Source of the DNA: Candidatus Altimarinota bacterium
GTDB taxonomy: Bacteria; Patescibacteriota; Gracilibacteria; UBA4473
DNA: 5,305 nt
Assembly (NCBI GenBank): GCA_026982915.1
Contig: JALWQU010000111.1
Span: forward strand, 1 to 5,305
Direction of reading: 5' to 3'
Position numbers and translations under genes: made by a program. A model generated the notes under the pieces. It was not told the origin of the DNA and ran no database searches. It saw only the letters and a list, made by a program, of their open reading frames with translations. Shown one piece after another: positions 1 through 5,305 of the stretch (position 1 is its first letter; every line of letters starts with the position of its first letter).

Positions 1-275
1 GTCTACGGGACGGAGTCAAAAATGGCTATAAAAATGAATGTGAAGCCCTACGACACGGGGCGACTATTGTGAGTAAAGGTTTTTGTAAAGTCGATCGATC
101 CGTTATCAATAATTGCGAATCAGTCCTCACGCCTATCGGCAACTGCCAAAAAAAGTTTTCAGGTTTTATTTTTGATAAAAACGCCAATACCTGTACAAAA
201 AAATGGGTAACGGGATGTGAAGCCGAAATCCCTTTTGATTCCCTTAAAGACTGTAATACTACTTGTAAAAAATAG
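1..275 (+). CDS. Partial Kazal + Kunitz/BPTI-type multi-domain protease inhibitor (3' end only)
   Basis: The reading frame is open through the left edge (first full codon at base 3) and ends at TAG 273-275, so 90 residues are visible. Residues 1-28 read as the C-terminal part of a Kazal domain: DGV, then Y-x3-C (YKNEC, Cys13), then x14 to Cys28, with the GATIVSKG stretch typical of Kazal tails. Residues 38-88 match a complete Kunitz domain: cysteines at 38, 48, 64, 72, 84 and 88 (spacing 9-15-7-11-3; BPTI is 8-15-7-12-3), Gly before the second Cys (IGNC), aromatics in FIF, TGC matching BPTI GGC, and F-x-S-x2-DC near the end. Both families are disulfide-bonded serine protease inhibitors, so a secreted or surface protein is expected; any signal peptide lies outside the window. 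A GTG at 69 could be taken as a start, but Kazal similarity continues upstream of it, so I treat the gene as truncated by the window. The target protease is unknown, and the presumed Kunitz P1 residue is Gln rather than Lys/Arg. Confidence 0.85.
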   Translation, partial: LRDGVKNGYKNECEALRHGATIVSKGFCKVDRSVINNCESVLTPIGNCQKKFSGFIFDKNANTCTKKWVTGCEAEIPFDSLKDCNTTCKK

Positions 276-277
276 GT
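274..277 (+). promoter_or_regulatory. Weak Shine-Dalgarno (AGGT) for guaA, overlapping the upstream stop codon
   Basis: AGGT lies 9 nt before the ATG at 287 and shares bases with the TAG stop of the inhibitor gene. It supports the ATG at 287 as the guaA start, which is also the first possible ATG after an in-frame TAA at 266-268. The close junction suggests both genes can lie on one transcript. The match to the anti-SD is short, so this is only modest evidence. Confidence 0.4.
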
Positions 278-286
278 CTAAAAAAT

Positions 287-2086
287 ATGCACGAAAAAAT
301 CATCATTCTCGACTTTGGAGGTCAATACGCGCACCTCATCGCGAGTCGAATCCGCCGAGAAAATGTTTTGGCAGAAATTTATAATCCAGATGAGGTAGAG
401 GTCGAGTTCTTGCAAGACCCAAGTATCAAAGGAATTATCCTTTCTGGGGGACCGCAAAGTGTGTATGACGAAGGAAGTGCTTCTTGTGATCCCGCTATTT
501 TTACGCTTGGAAAACCCGTTCTCGGGATTTGTTACGGACATCAGTTTCTGAACCAATCTTTAGGCGGAACGGTTATTCCCGGTAAAAAAACAGGGAAAGA
601 ATTTGGACGATCAACACTTATTCACGATGAAACCTGCCCACTATTTGCGGATATCCCCAAAGAATCAACTTTTTGGATGAGTCATGGTGATGAAGTTTCC
701 ATTCTCGGGACGGGATTTCAGGTCTGCGGAAAAACAGACGCCTGTGATAATGCCGCCGTTTGGCATCCACAAAAAAAACTTTTTGGGATTCAGTTTCATC
801 CCGAAGTAACCCATTCCACCTTTGGGCATCAACTTTTGAAAAACTTCATCGCTATTTGTGAAGTATCTGGCGACTGGACTATTGAAAAATTCTACGAAGA
901 ACACGCCCAGAAGCTCAAACAACAAGTCGGGGACAAGCAAGTGATTCTTTTTGTTTCTGGTGGGGTTGATTCGACTGTGGCGTTTGCATTGCTCTCGAAA
1001 GTCCTCGGCAAGGGCCGTGTTCGTGGTTTATTTGTGGATAACGCGTTACTGAGGCAGGACGAAGTCGCCTGGGTAAAAAAATCAATTGAGGCCATCGGTG
1101 CCGACCTTACGGTTATGCCGGCGGCTGATTTGTTTCTCCAGAATTTAAAAGAAAAATATGAGCCAGAAATAAAAAGAGAGGTTATTGGCAATACCTTTCT
1201 GGAAGTACAACGTGCCTTTTTTGCCGAAAATAAATGCGATGAAAACACGCTTTTAGCCCAAGGGACTATTTATCCCGACACGATTGAGACGGGAGCGACC
1301 AAAAATTCCGTAAAAATAAAAACGCATCATAACCGTGTCCCTGAAATCCAAAAAATGATTGATGAGGGCTTAGTCATAGAACCATTGGCCGATCTCTACA
1401 AAGACGAAGTTCGAGCCCTTGGTGAACTCTTGGGACTTCCAAATGAGCTTGTATGGCGACATCCATTCCCTGGACCAGGACTTGGCGTTCGTATTTTATG
1501 CCATAGTGAGGCAAAAAACAATATCCCACTCGAAACTACCCAAATTGCCAATAAGTCCGTTAAAATTTTACCGTTGAAATCCGTGGGCGTTCAGGGGGAT
1601 TTTCGAACCTATCGACATCCCGCTATTATTGAAAATGAAGATTTTGATATTCCTCGGCTCGAAAAAACAGCAACCCAAATCATCAATCAAAACGATCAGA
1701 TCAATAGATGTCTGTATTTACTGGGGAAAAAAGGCGATGAAGCGTTAAAATTAGCGAATATATCAAAGGTGTACTTAACCGCGGACCGGATAAAAAGACT
1801 CCAACGAGCTGACCACATTGTGACGACAGAATTAATAGCTATGGGGCTTTATGCAAAGGTATGGCAATTCCCGGTTGTACTCGTTCCGATTAGTTTTGGG
1901 GCAGGAGGCAAAGAATCAATTATTCTTCGTCCGATCAACTCTGTGGATGCCATGAGTGCGAGCGTTGGTAATCTACCGCTTGATTTTTTTGAAACCGTTA
2001 CGGAAAAGATCCTCAAAGATCCCGATATTTCCGCTATATTCCTGGATATCACGAGTAAACCCCCCGGAACTATCGAGTGGGAATAA
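287..2086 (+). CDS. guaA: GMP synthase (glutamine-hydrolysing), long form with C-terminal insertion
   Basis: This cytoplasmic enzyme makes GMP from XMP, ATP and glutamine, the last step of guanine nucleotide synthesis. The N-terminal class I glutamine amidotransferase domain (about 4-192) shows the LDFGGQY start, the oxyanion-type SGGP loop (53-56), nucleophile Cys82 in GICYGHQ, and His171/Glu173 in QFHPEV. The ATP-pyrophosphatase domain follows, with P-loop SGGVDST (224-230), QGTIYPD (325-331) and the HPFPGPGLGVRIL signature (392-404). The C-terminal dimerisation domain ends in KPPGTIEWE. At 599 aa it is about 75 residues longer than the 525-aa E. coli enzyme. The extra sequence lies between about 405 and 500 and contains LPLKSVGVQGDFRTY, resembling the additional D1 dimerisation subdomain of human GMPS. 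ATG 287 puts the amidotransferase core right at the N-terminus, as expected. All key residues are present, so it should be active. The HAD gene follows after 29 bp. Confidence 0.97.
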   Translation: MHEKIIILDFGGQYAHLIASRIRRENVLAEIYNPDEVEVEFLQDPSIKGIILSGGPQSVYDEGSASCDPAIFTLGKPVLGICYGHQFLNQSLGGTVIPGKKTGKEFGRSTLIHDETCPLFADIPKESTFWMSHGDEVSILGTGFQVCGKTDACDNAAVWHPQKKLFGIQFHPEVTHSTFGHQLLKNFIAICEVSGDWTIEKFYEEHAQKLKQQVGDKQVILFVSGGVDSTVAFALLSKVLGKGRVRGLFVDNALLRQDEVAWVKKSIEAIGADLTVMPAADLFLQNLKEKYEPEIKREVIGNTFLEVQRAFFAENKCDENTLLAQGTIYPDTIETGATKNSVKIKTHHNRVPEIQKMIDEGLVIEPLADLYKDEVRALGELLGLPNELVWRHPFPGPGLGVRILCHSEAKNNIPLETTQIANKSVKILPLKSVGVQGDFRTYRHPAIIENEDFDIPRLEKTATQIINQNDQINRCLYLLGKKGDEALKLANISKVYLTADRIKRLQRADHIVTTELIAMGLYAKVWQFPVVLVPISFGAGGKESIILRPINSVDAMSASVGNLPLDFFETVTEKILKDPDISAIFLDITSKPPGTIEWE

Positions 2087-2088
2087 TT

Positions 2089-2096
2089 AAGGAAAG
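2089..2096 (+). promoter_or_regulatory. Shine-Dalgarno-like AAGGAAAG unusually far from the HAD start
   Basis: AAGGAAAG just after the guaA stop is the only purine-rich SD-like match before the HAD gene, but it ends 19 nt before ATG 2116. An in-frame TAA at 2110-2112 rules out a start closer to it. Either initiation depends weakly on SD pairing or the motif is incidental. A similar TAAGGA sits 17 nt before the DUF4349 start on the other strand. Confidence 0.25.
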
Positions 2097-2115
2097 TCTG
2101 ATAAATTAATAAAAA

Positions 2116-2760
2116 ATGTCCGCCAAAAAAGCTTTATTTTTCGATAATGACGGGATTCTTGTCGATACAGAACCGCTTTATTTTGAGAGTAATAAAACCG
2201 TACTAAAACCACTCGGTATTGATTTAACACCGGCCTACTTCATTGAGTATTCACTAACCAAAGGGACAGGATTTGCTGATTTAATTCCCGAAAAAATACG
2301 CCGTAATATGGATTTTAAACGCTTGAGAGAGGAACGAAATAAAATCTATCTGTCCCTTCTGAAAGAGCGATTAATTATTATGCCTCAAGCCCAAAAATGC
2401 CTTGAGGCTCTATCAAAAAAATTCACACTCGGTATTGTTACGAGTTCTCGAAGAGCGATGTTTCAGGCTATTCACGCTCAAACAGGCTTTTTGGACTATG
2501 TTGATTTTGTTATTGATCGAGAATCCGTGACACACGCAAAACCTCATCCAGAACCCTATCAAAAAGCACTTACCCTTGCAAAAGTGAGGCCCTCAGAAGC
2601 CTTAATTGTTGAAGACTCCGAAAGAGGCCTCGCCTCCGCATACGCCGCCAGCATTGACTGCTGGGTTGTGCCGACCGAGTTAACCCAAAAACAAGATTTT
2701 TCTAAAGCAGAGAAAGTATTTACTGATCTCGAATCCGTTACCCATGAACTGTTAAATTAG
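2116..2760 (+). CDS. HAD-superfamily hydrolase, beta-phosphoglucomutase-like (subfamily IA)
   Basis: All four HAD motifs are present. Motif I is FFDNDGILVDTEP, with nucleophile Asp10 and acid/base Asp12. Motif II is IVTSS (Thr109/Ser110), motif III is Lys142 in HAKPHPEPY, and motif IV is Glu166-Asp167 in VEDSERG. The roughly 95 residues between motifs I and II form a helical C1 cap, and the ED motif IV with KPxPxPY places it in subfamily IA variant 3 (PGMB/CbbY/Gph-like). The length of 214 aa is normal. Members dephosphorylate or isomerise small sugar phosphates and related metabolites in the cytoplasm; the substrate cannot be read from the sequence. ATG 2116 is the first in-frame start after a TAA at 2110-2112. 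The gene sits 29 bp after guaA and 1 bp before trpF, so it is probably co-transcribed with both. A phosphoglycolate phosphatase, a beta-phosphoglucomutase or a nucleotide phosphatase are all possible. Confidence 0.9.
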   Translation: MSAKKALFFDNDGILVDTEPLYFESNKTVLKPLGIDLTPAYFIEYSLTKGTGFADLIPEKIRRNMDFKRLREERNKIYLSLLKERLIIMPQAQKCLEALSKKFTLGIVTSSRRAMFQAIHAQTGFLDYVDFVIDRESVTHAKPHPEPYQKALTLAKVRPSEALIVEDSERGLASAYAASIDCWVVPTELTQKQDFSKAEKVFTDLESVTHELLN

Positions 2761-2761
2761 T

Positions 2762-3400
2762 ATGAAACTAAAATTATGCGGTATTCGAAATAAAGCCATG
2801 GTTACCTTTTGTCAGGACCAAAAGGTGGATTTTGTGGGTTTTAACTTTATTTCAACCTCAAAAAGGCGGATATCCCCTAACTTTATCCATCAAATCCCGA
2901 AAAACTTTTATCCGCAAAAAGTAGCACTTTTCCGGGATCAGTCACTATCTGAAATTGAAGCGATTATCAAGCAATTTCCCGTAGAAATAATTCAACTACA
3001 CGGACAAGAATCACCTGATTTTTGCCAAAGCGTAAAAACTATCTTTAGTAATCAGATAAAGGTATTTAAGGCTTTTTGCCTTACTAGTGCATTTGACATA
3101 AACCATCTAAAAAATTACCAAGGGAAAACGGACTTATGGTTATTTGATGGTGCTATTCCTGGTCAAGGAAAAGCCATAAATGAAGATTCTGCAAAAGTAT
3201 TGCAACAAGTAATAGCCTTTAGTGAAAAACAAAATATCCCCTACGCCATAGCGGGCGGTATAAATATTCATAATATACAGGCATTCAAATCGCGATACGC
3301 ACAGGCAGCTTTTTTGGATCTAGCCAGCGGTATAGAAAAGGACGGTAAGTTTGATCGACTTACCGCCCAGAGACTTGTAAAAATAGTTCATCAGCAATAA
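2762..3400 (+). CDS. trpF: Phosphoribosylanthranilate isomerase
   Basis: TrpF is a TIM-barrel enzyme that converts N-(5-phosphoribosyl)anthranilate to CdRP, the third step of tryptophan synthesis from chorismate. The family landmarks occur in order: KLCGIR (catalytic base Cys6), VGFNF plus a basic RRISP loop (25-39), VALFRD (54-59), IIQLHGQE (76-83), WLFDGAIPGQGK with catalytic acid Asp129 (126-137), AIAGGIN (162-168, phosphate-binding), and LDLASGIE (185-192). The length of 212 aa is typical for the single-domain enzyme. The ATG lies one base after the TAG of the HAD gene and has no visible SD, so translational coupling is likely. No other trp gene is in the window, so whether it serves a full pathway cannot be judged here. 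The catalytic pair is intact, which argues for a functional enzyme. Confidence 0.94.
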   Translation: MKLKLCGIRNKAMVTFCQDQKVDFVGFNFISTSKRRISPNFIHQIPKNFYPQKVALFRDQSLSEIEAIIKQFPVEIIQLHGQESPDFCQSVKTIFSNQIKVFKAFCLTSAFDINHLKNYQGKTDLWLFDGAIPGQGKAINEDSAKVLQQVIAFSEKQNIPYAIAGGINIHNIQAFKSRYAQAAFLDLASGIEKDGKFDRLTAQRLVKIVHQQ

Positions 3401-3402
3401 AA

Positions 3403-4389
3403 CTACTTTTTCCAGATTCGTCGTTTAACCAGCCACAAGATAATAAGTACGGGCAACCAAAGAGGCGTAAAGACAAAGAGCGTTACCAGTTTATCAAAAA
3501 TCTTTTGTGCCTGCTTAATCAGATCATTAACCGAAGTTTTCCATGATTTTTCAGGATTCCATTCTGGATTAGTTATATCTCCAATCTCAATCTTTGGATT
3601 GATTCTCAACGTTAGCGTTGAAAAAATCACTTGTTCATCCCGTCCTTTTTGTGTTCGTGTTAGCTGTTCAATCTGTTGTTGAACAGTAGAGAGTTCTCGA
3701 TCTACCTGTAAGACATCACTTAGATTCTCTGTTTTGAATTCGAGCATTTTTCGAAGTCGTGTTCGTCGTGTCTCAAGGTTTTTAATCTGAGCTTCTGTAT
3801 CGGTGTACTGAGCCGTAATATCATTGCTCGAAAAACTTTCTGATTTTTTGTCCCCCAAGGTTGTTAGATTTGTAAGCGCTATATCCAGCTTTTCAGCCGG
3901 CACCCGAGCCGTCAGATTATAAGCCAGTGTTCCTGTACGAACTTCATAAGAATTCATATTCGTTACAAAGCCTCCAAGCGCTTTTATTTCTTCTTCTGCC
4001 AGTGATTTAGCCACTTCTGAATCTGCCACTTCAATGCTTAGCTGCGCATTTTTGACAATTTTCCGTGAAGTTGCTTCTGGCGCTAGTCCTTGTTCCGCAA
4101 AAACAGGCGGAACGGGTTTAAAACTAGGCATTCGCTTGGACATCATTCTAGGCGAACTCGATTGTACGGATTCAGTCATAACCATATCCTTATCAAAAAC
4201 AGAGGCTACTCCCCCCGCTTCCTTACGGTATACCCCCTCATAAGGGCTTGAAATCTCCATCCCCTCGTCACTAAAAATATAAAACCCCAATCCCGTAACG
4301 ACGAGAATTGAAAGAATATTGTTCCCCAGAAACGATAACATTCGAAAAGCGGTTTTTTTTATTTTCATTTTATTTAAATTAATTTTCAT
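3403..4389 (-). CDS. DUF4349 domain-containing membrane protein
   Basis: This 328-aa protein has two predicted membrane segments. A lysine-rich N-terminus (MKINLNKMKIKK) is followed by a hydrophobic helix at about 17-39. A Ser/Pro/Met-rich linker (about 45-105) leads into the DUF4349 domain from about 108, with RKIVKNAQLSIEV, the ALGGFV stretch and ARVPAEKLD. A coiled coil covers about 196-247 and contains the DTEAQIKNLETRR and QQQIEQL stretches. A C-terminal helix at about 301-321 ends in the basic tail KRRIWKK. The topology is probably N-in, central domain outside, C-in. There is no lipobox cysteine, so anchoring is by the N-terminal helix. The family's function is unknown. Two in-frame starts exist, ATG 4389 and ATG 4368 (Met8), because of a tandem duplication; I use the upstream one because it is nearer the only SD-like site. 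It lies 48 bp after the DUF2130 gene, probably in one operon, and its stop is 2 bp from the convergent trpF stop. Confidence 0.85.
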   Translation of the reverse strand: MKINLNKMKIKKTAFRMLSFLGNNILSILVVTGLGFYIFSDEGMEISSPYEGVYRKEAGGVASVFDKDMVMTESVQSSSPRMMSKRMPSFKPVPPVFAEQGLAPEATSRKIVKNAQLSIEVADSEVAKSLAEEEIKALGGFVTNMNSYEVRTGTLAYNLTARVPAEKLDIALTNLTTLGDKKSESFSSNDITAQYTDTEAQIKNLETRRTRLRKMLEFKTENLSDVLQVDRELSTVQQQIEQLTRTQKGRDEQVIFSTLTLRINPKIEIGDITNPEWNPEKSWKTSVNDLIKQAQKIFDKLVTLFVFTPLWLPVLIILWLVKRRIWKK

Positions 4390-4402
4390 TTTATTTAAAT
4401 TA
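4361..4402. repeat. Perfect 21-bp tandem duplication (two copies) spanning the DUF4349 start codon
   Basis: Units at 4361-4381 and 4382-4402 are identical. On the minus strand each contains an ATG followed by AAAAT. The unit is seven codons long, so it creates MKINLNK followed in frame by MKIKK, giving a second start codon. Each unit also holds the 8-bp palindrome ATTTAAAT (4372-4379 and 4393-4400), so the palindromes sit 21 bp, about two helical turns, apart. Replication slippage in AT-rich sequence is the simplest origin. Confidence 0.95.
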
Positions 4403-4406
4403 TTTT

Positions 4407-4412
4407 TCCTTA
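4407..4412 (-). promoter_or_regulatory. Possible Shine-Dalgarno (TAAGGA) upstream of the DUF4349 gene
   Basis: On the minus strand TAAGGA occurs in the 48-bp gap between the DUF2130 stop and the DUF4349 start. It ends 17 nt before ATG 4389 and 38 nt before ATG 4368, both longer than the usual 5-10 nt. If it is used at all, it favours the upstream start. The rest of the gap is AT-rich with no clear hairpin. Confidence 0.3.
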
Positions 4413-4437
4413 AGCCTAATACTCAAGACGCTGTCTG

Positions 4438-5305
4438 TCAAACATCCTTGCCTGTTTCGGCTGGCAATTCCAGTGCCTCAATACTCGGAAGTGATCGCCC
4501 CGTAAGCCCTTGTAAATCCCCATAAAACCCAGAAGTATTCAACATAACGCGTTCCAGTTCTTTTTCCCGGCGGTTCCAGATCGTTTGCATAGCTCTTTTT
4601 TCTCGATCAAGATCCGTTTTCATATGCTCAAAGGCTCCAATGATATTTTCAATACGGTTTTTGAACTGCGGCGAAGACAAGTATTCAAAAAGCACCTGCA
4701 TTTTTTCATCCTGCCCCTGTAATGAATTTTTGACCTTGCCAACCTCGAGGAGATGAAACCGTAAAAGCGATACTAACAGCAGTGACGAGCTATGCCCCAC
4801 CACCCAAACACCATTTCGATAAGCATAATCATCAACACCTTCGGGCAGCGTTTTGGTCGCGAGAATAGCAATATCAGCCCCGAGTTCGGCCTGATCATCT
4901 TTTAGTTTTTGGACCCAGCCTTCTGTCCACATTTTAGTATTTTTCGATTCCCAGAGGATAATTCCTCTAGACTGGCCAAGGCTATTTTTTACCGTGTGAA
5001 TCAGATCCGCTCCACGAATCCCCGTAGGAACATCTTCCACCGTATCTAGCGGAAACTGTGCCCGCAGGGTGTCACGTAAATCATCTTCTTGCACATCACC
5101 CTGTATTTGCATAGAACCTTGATCGGCTCTTCGTTGCGCTTCTTCTAGCGATTTTTTTAGCTGATCCATTTGTTTATCTTTTTCTTTGATCTTTAGGCGA
5201 AAAGCCTCATCAGCTTCTTTTTTGAGATTATTTTCAATGATTTTTCGTTCCGCTTCTATTTTACGTTGTAGTTCGAGCTCAAAGTGTTTTTCCTTTTCTT
5301 CTAGT
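4438..5305 (-). CDS. DUF2130 domain-containing coiled-coil protein (5' end beyond window)
   Basis: The minus-strand frame is open to the right edge, giving 288 visible residues; the stop is TGA 4438-4440. An ATG at 5169 is internal: the 45 codons upstream encode a charged Glu/Lys-rich coiled coil (FELELQRKIEAERKI, then KEADEAFRLKIKEKDKQ) continuous with LKKSLEEAQRRADQGS, the usual layout of DUF2130 proteins. The DUF2130 domain begins near residue 65 with QIQGDVQEDDLRDTLRAQFP, followed by DVPTGIRGAD, ILWESKNTKMW and KLKDDQAELGADIAIL. The pair Asp100 (GAD) and Glu119-x-Lys121 (ESK) resembles a PD-(D/E)xK nuclease core; this is my inference, as no activity is established for the family to my knowledge. 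A second helical, coiled-coil-prone region follows (about 190-255). No membrane segment or signal is seen, so a cytoplasmic location is likely. It lies upstream of the DUF4349 gene in the same direction. Confidence 0.88.
   Translation of the reverse strand, partial: LEEKEKHFELELQRKIEAERKIIENNLKKEADEAFRLKIKEKDKQMDQLKKSLEEAQRRADQGSMQIQGDVQEDDLRDTLRAQFPLDTVEDVPTGIRGADLIHTVKNSLGQSRGIILWESKNTKMWTEGWVQKLKDDQAELGADIAILATKTLPEGVDDYAYRNGVWVVGHSSSLLLVSLLRFHLLEVGKVKNSLQGQDEKMQVLFEYLSSPQFKNRIENIIGAFEHMKTDLDREKRAMQTIWNRREKELERVMLNTSGFYGDLQGLTGRSLPSIEALELPAETGKDV

Noticed and set aside
69..275. A complete 68-aa gene starting at GTG 69
   Set aside because: The frame is open to the left edge, and the residues before the GTG continue a Kazal-like pattern, so GTG 69 is an internal Val codon and the gene is truncated by the window.
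278..556. Minus-strand open frame of 92 codons over the guaA start
   Set aside because: It lies opposite the conserved amidotransferase domain and the translation has no recognisable domain; it is a shadow of guaA.
665..1248. Two overlapping minus-strand open frames opposite guaA
   Set aside because: Both are antisense to conserved GMP synthase sequence, overlap each other, and lack family motifs.
1849..2052. Minus-strand 67-codon frame opposite the guaA 3' end
   Set aside because: Antisense to the conserved C-terminal dimerisation domain; no supporting start signal or similarity.
4361..4402. Promoter in the AT-rich repeat (TAAAAT as a -10 element)
   Set aside because: The sequence is so AT-rich that -10-like hexamers are expected by chance, and no matching -35 at the right spacing was seen.
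4423..4440. Possible UGA recoding (Gly code of Gracilibacteria/Absconditabacteria)
   Set aside because: TGA 4438-4440 falls at the natural end of the DUF2130 protein, read-through would soon meet another TGA with no conserved extension, and no gene here is interrupted by in-frame TGA.
4034..4525. Two plus-strand frames of 68-69 codons opposite the DUF4349 and DUF2130 genes
   Set aside because: They are antisense to better-supported genes; the second includes low-complexity translation of the AT-rich tandem repeat.
4438..5169. ATG at 5169 as the DUF2130 protein start
   Set aside because: The frame continues without a stop to the right edge with coiled-coil sequence typical of the family's N-terminal part, so the true start is outside the window.

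Overview
The window suggests a small-genome bacterium, most plausibly a Patescibacteria (CPR) member. This is inferred from the moderately AT-rich composition (about 40% GC by eye), the very tight gene packing, and a GMP synthase of the long, insertion-bearing type. It also fits the accessory gene mix: a Kazal/Kunitz inhibitor, a DUF4349 membrane protein and a DUF2130 coiled-coil protein. The lineage cannot be fixed from this sequence alone. The standard bacterial code fits: the DUF2130 gene ends in TGA and the conserved glycines I checked are read from GGN codons, which argues against the UGA=Gly code of Gracilibacteria/Absconditabacteria.

Plus-strand block (1-3400): four co-directional genes with almost no spacing. 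First is the 3' end of a gene whose visible product is the tail of a Kazal domain followed by a complete, divergent Kunitz/BPTI-type domain. Eleven bases later comes guaA (GMP synthase, 599 aa, all catalytic motifs intact, extra C-terminal insertion). After 29 bases comes a HAD-superfamily phosphatase/mutase of the beta-phosphoglucomutase-like type. One base after its stop codon begins trpF (phosphoribosylanthranilate isomerase). No other tryptophan gene is visible here.

Minus-strand block (3403-5305): this converges on trpF with only 2 bp between the stop codons. Read 5'->3' on the minus strand, it starts with a DUF2130 protein whose coiled-coil N-terminal part runs off the right edge. After 48 bp comes a two-TM DUF4349 protein. 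The start of the DUF4349 gene lies in a perfect 21-bp tandem duplication, which gives it two in-frame ATG codons seven codons apart.

The plus block mixes housekeeping nucleotide and amino-acid metabolism with an apparently secreted-type protease inhibitor; the spacing allows one transcript, but no functional link is shown. The most notable item is the Kazal-Kunitz inhibitor, a domain pair best known from animals. No RNA genes, CRISPR arrays, insertion sequences or convincing intrinsic terminators were seen. There is no gene-free stretch longer than 48 bp.
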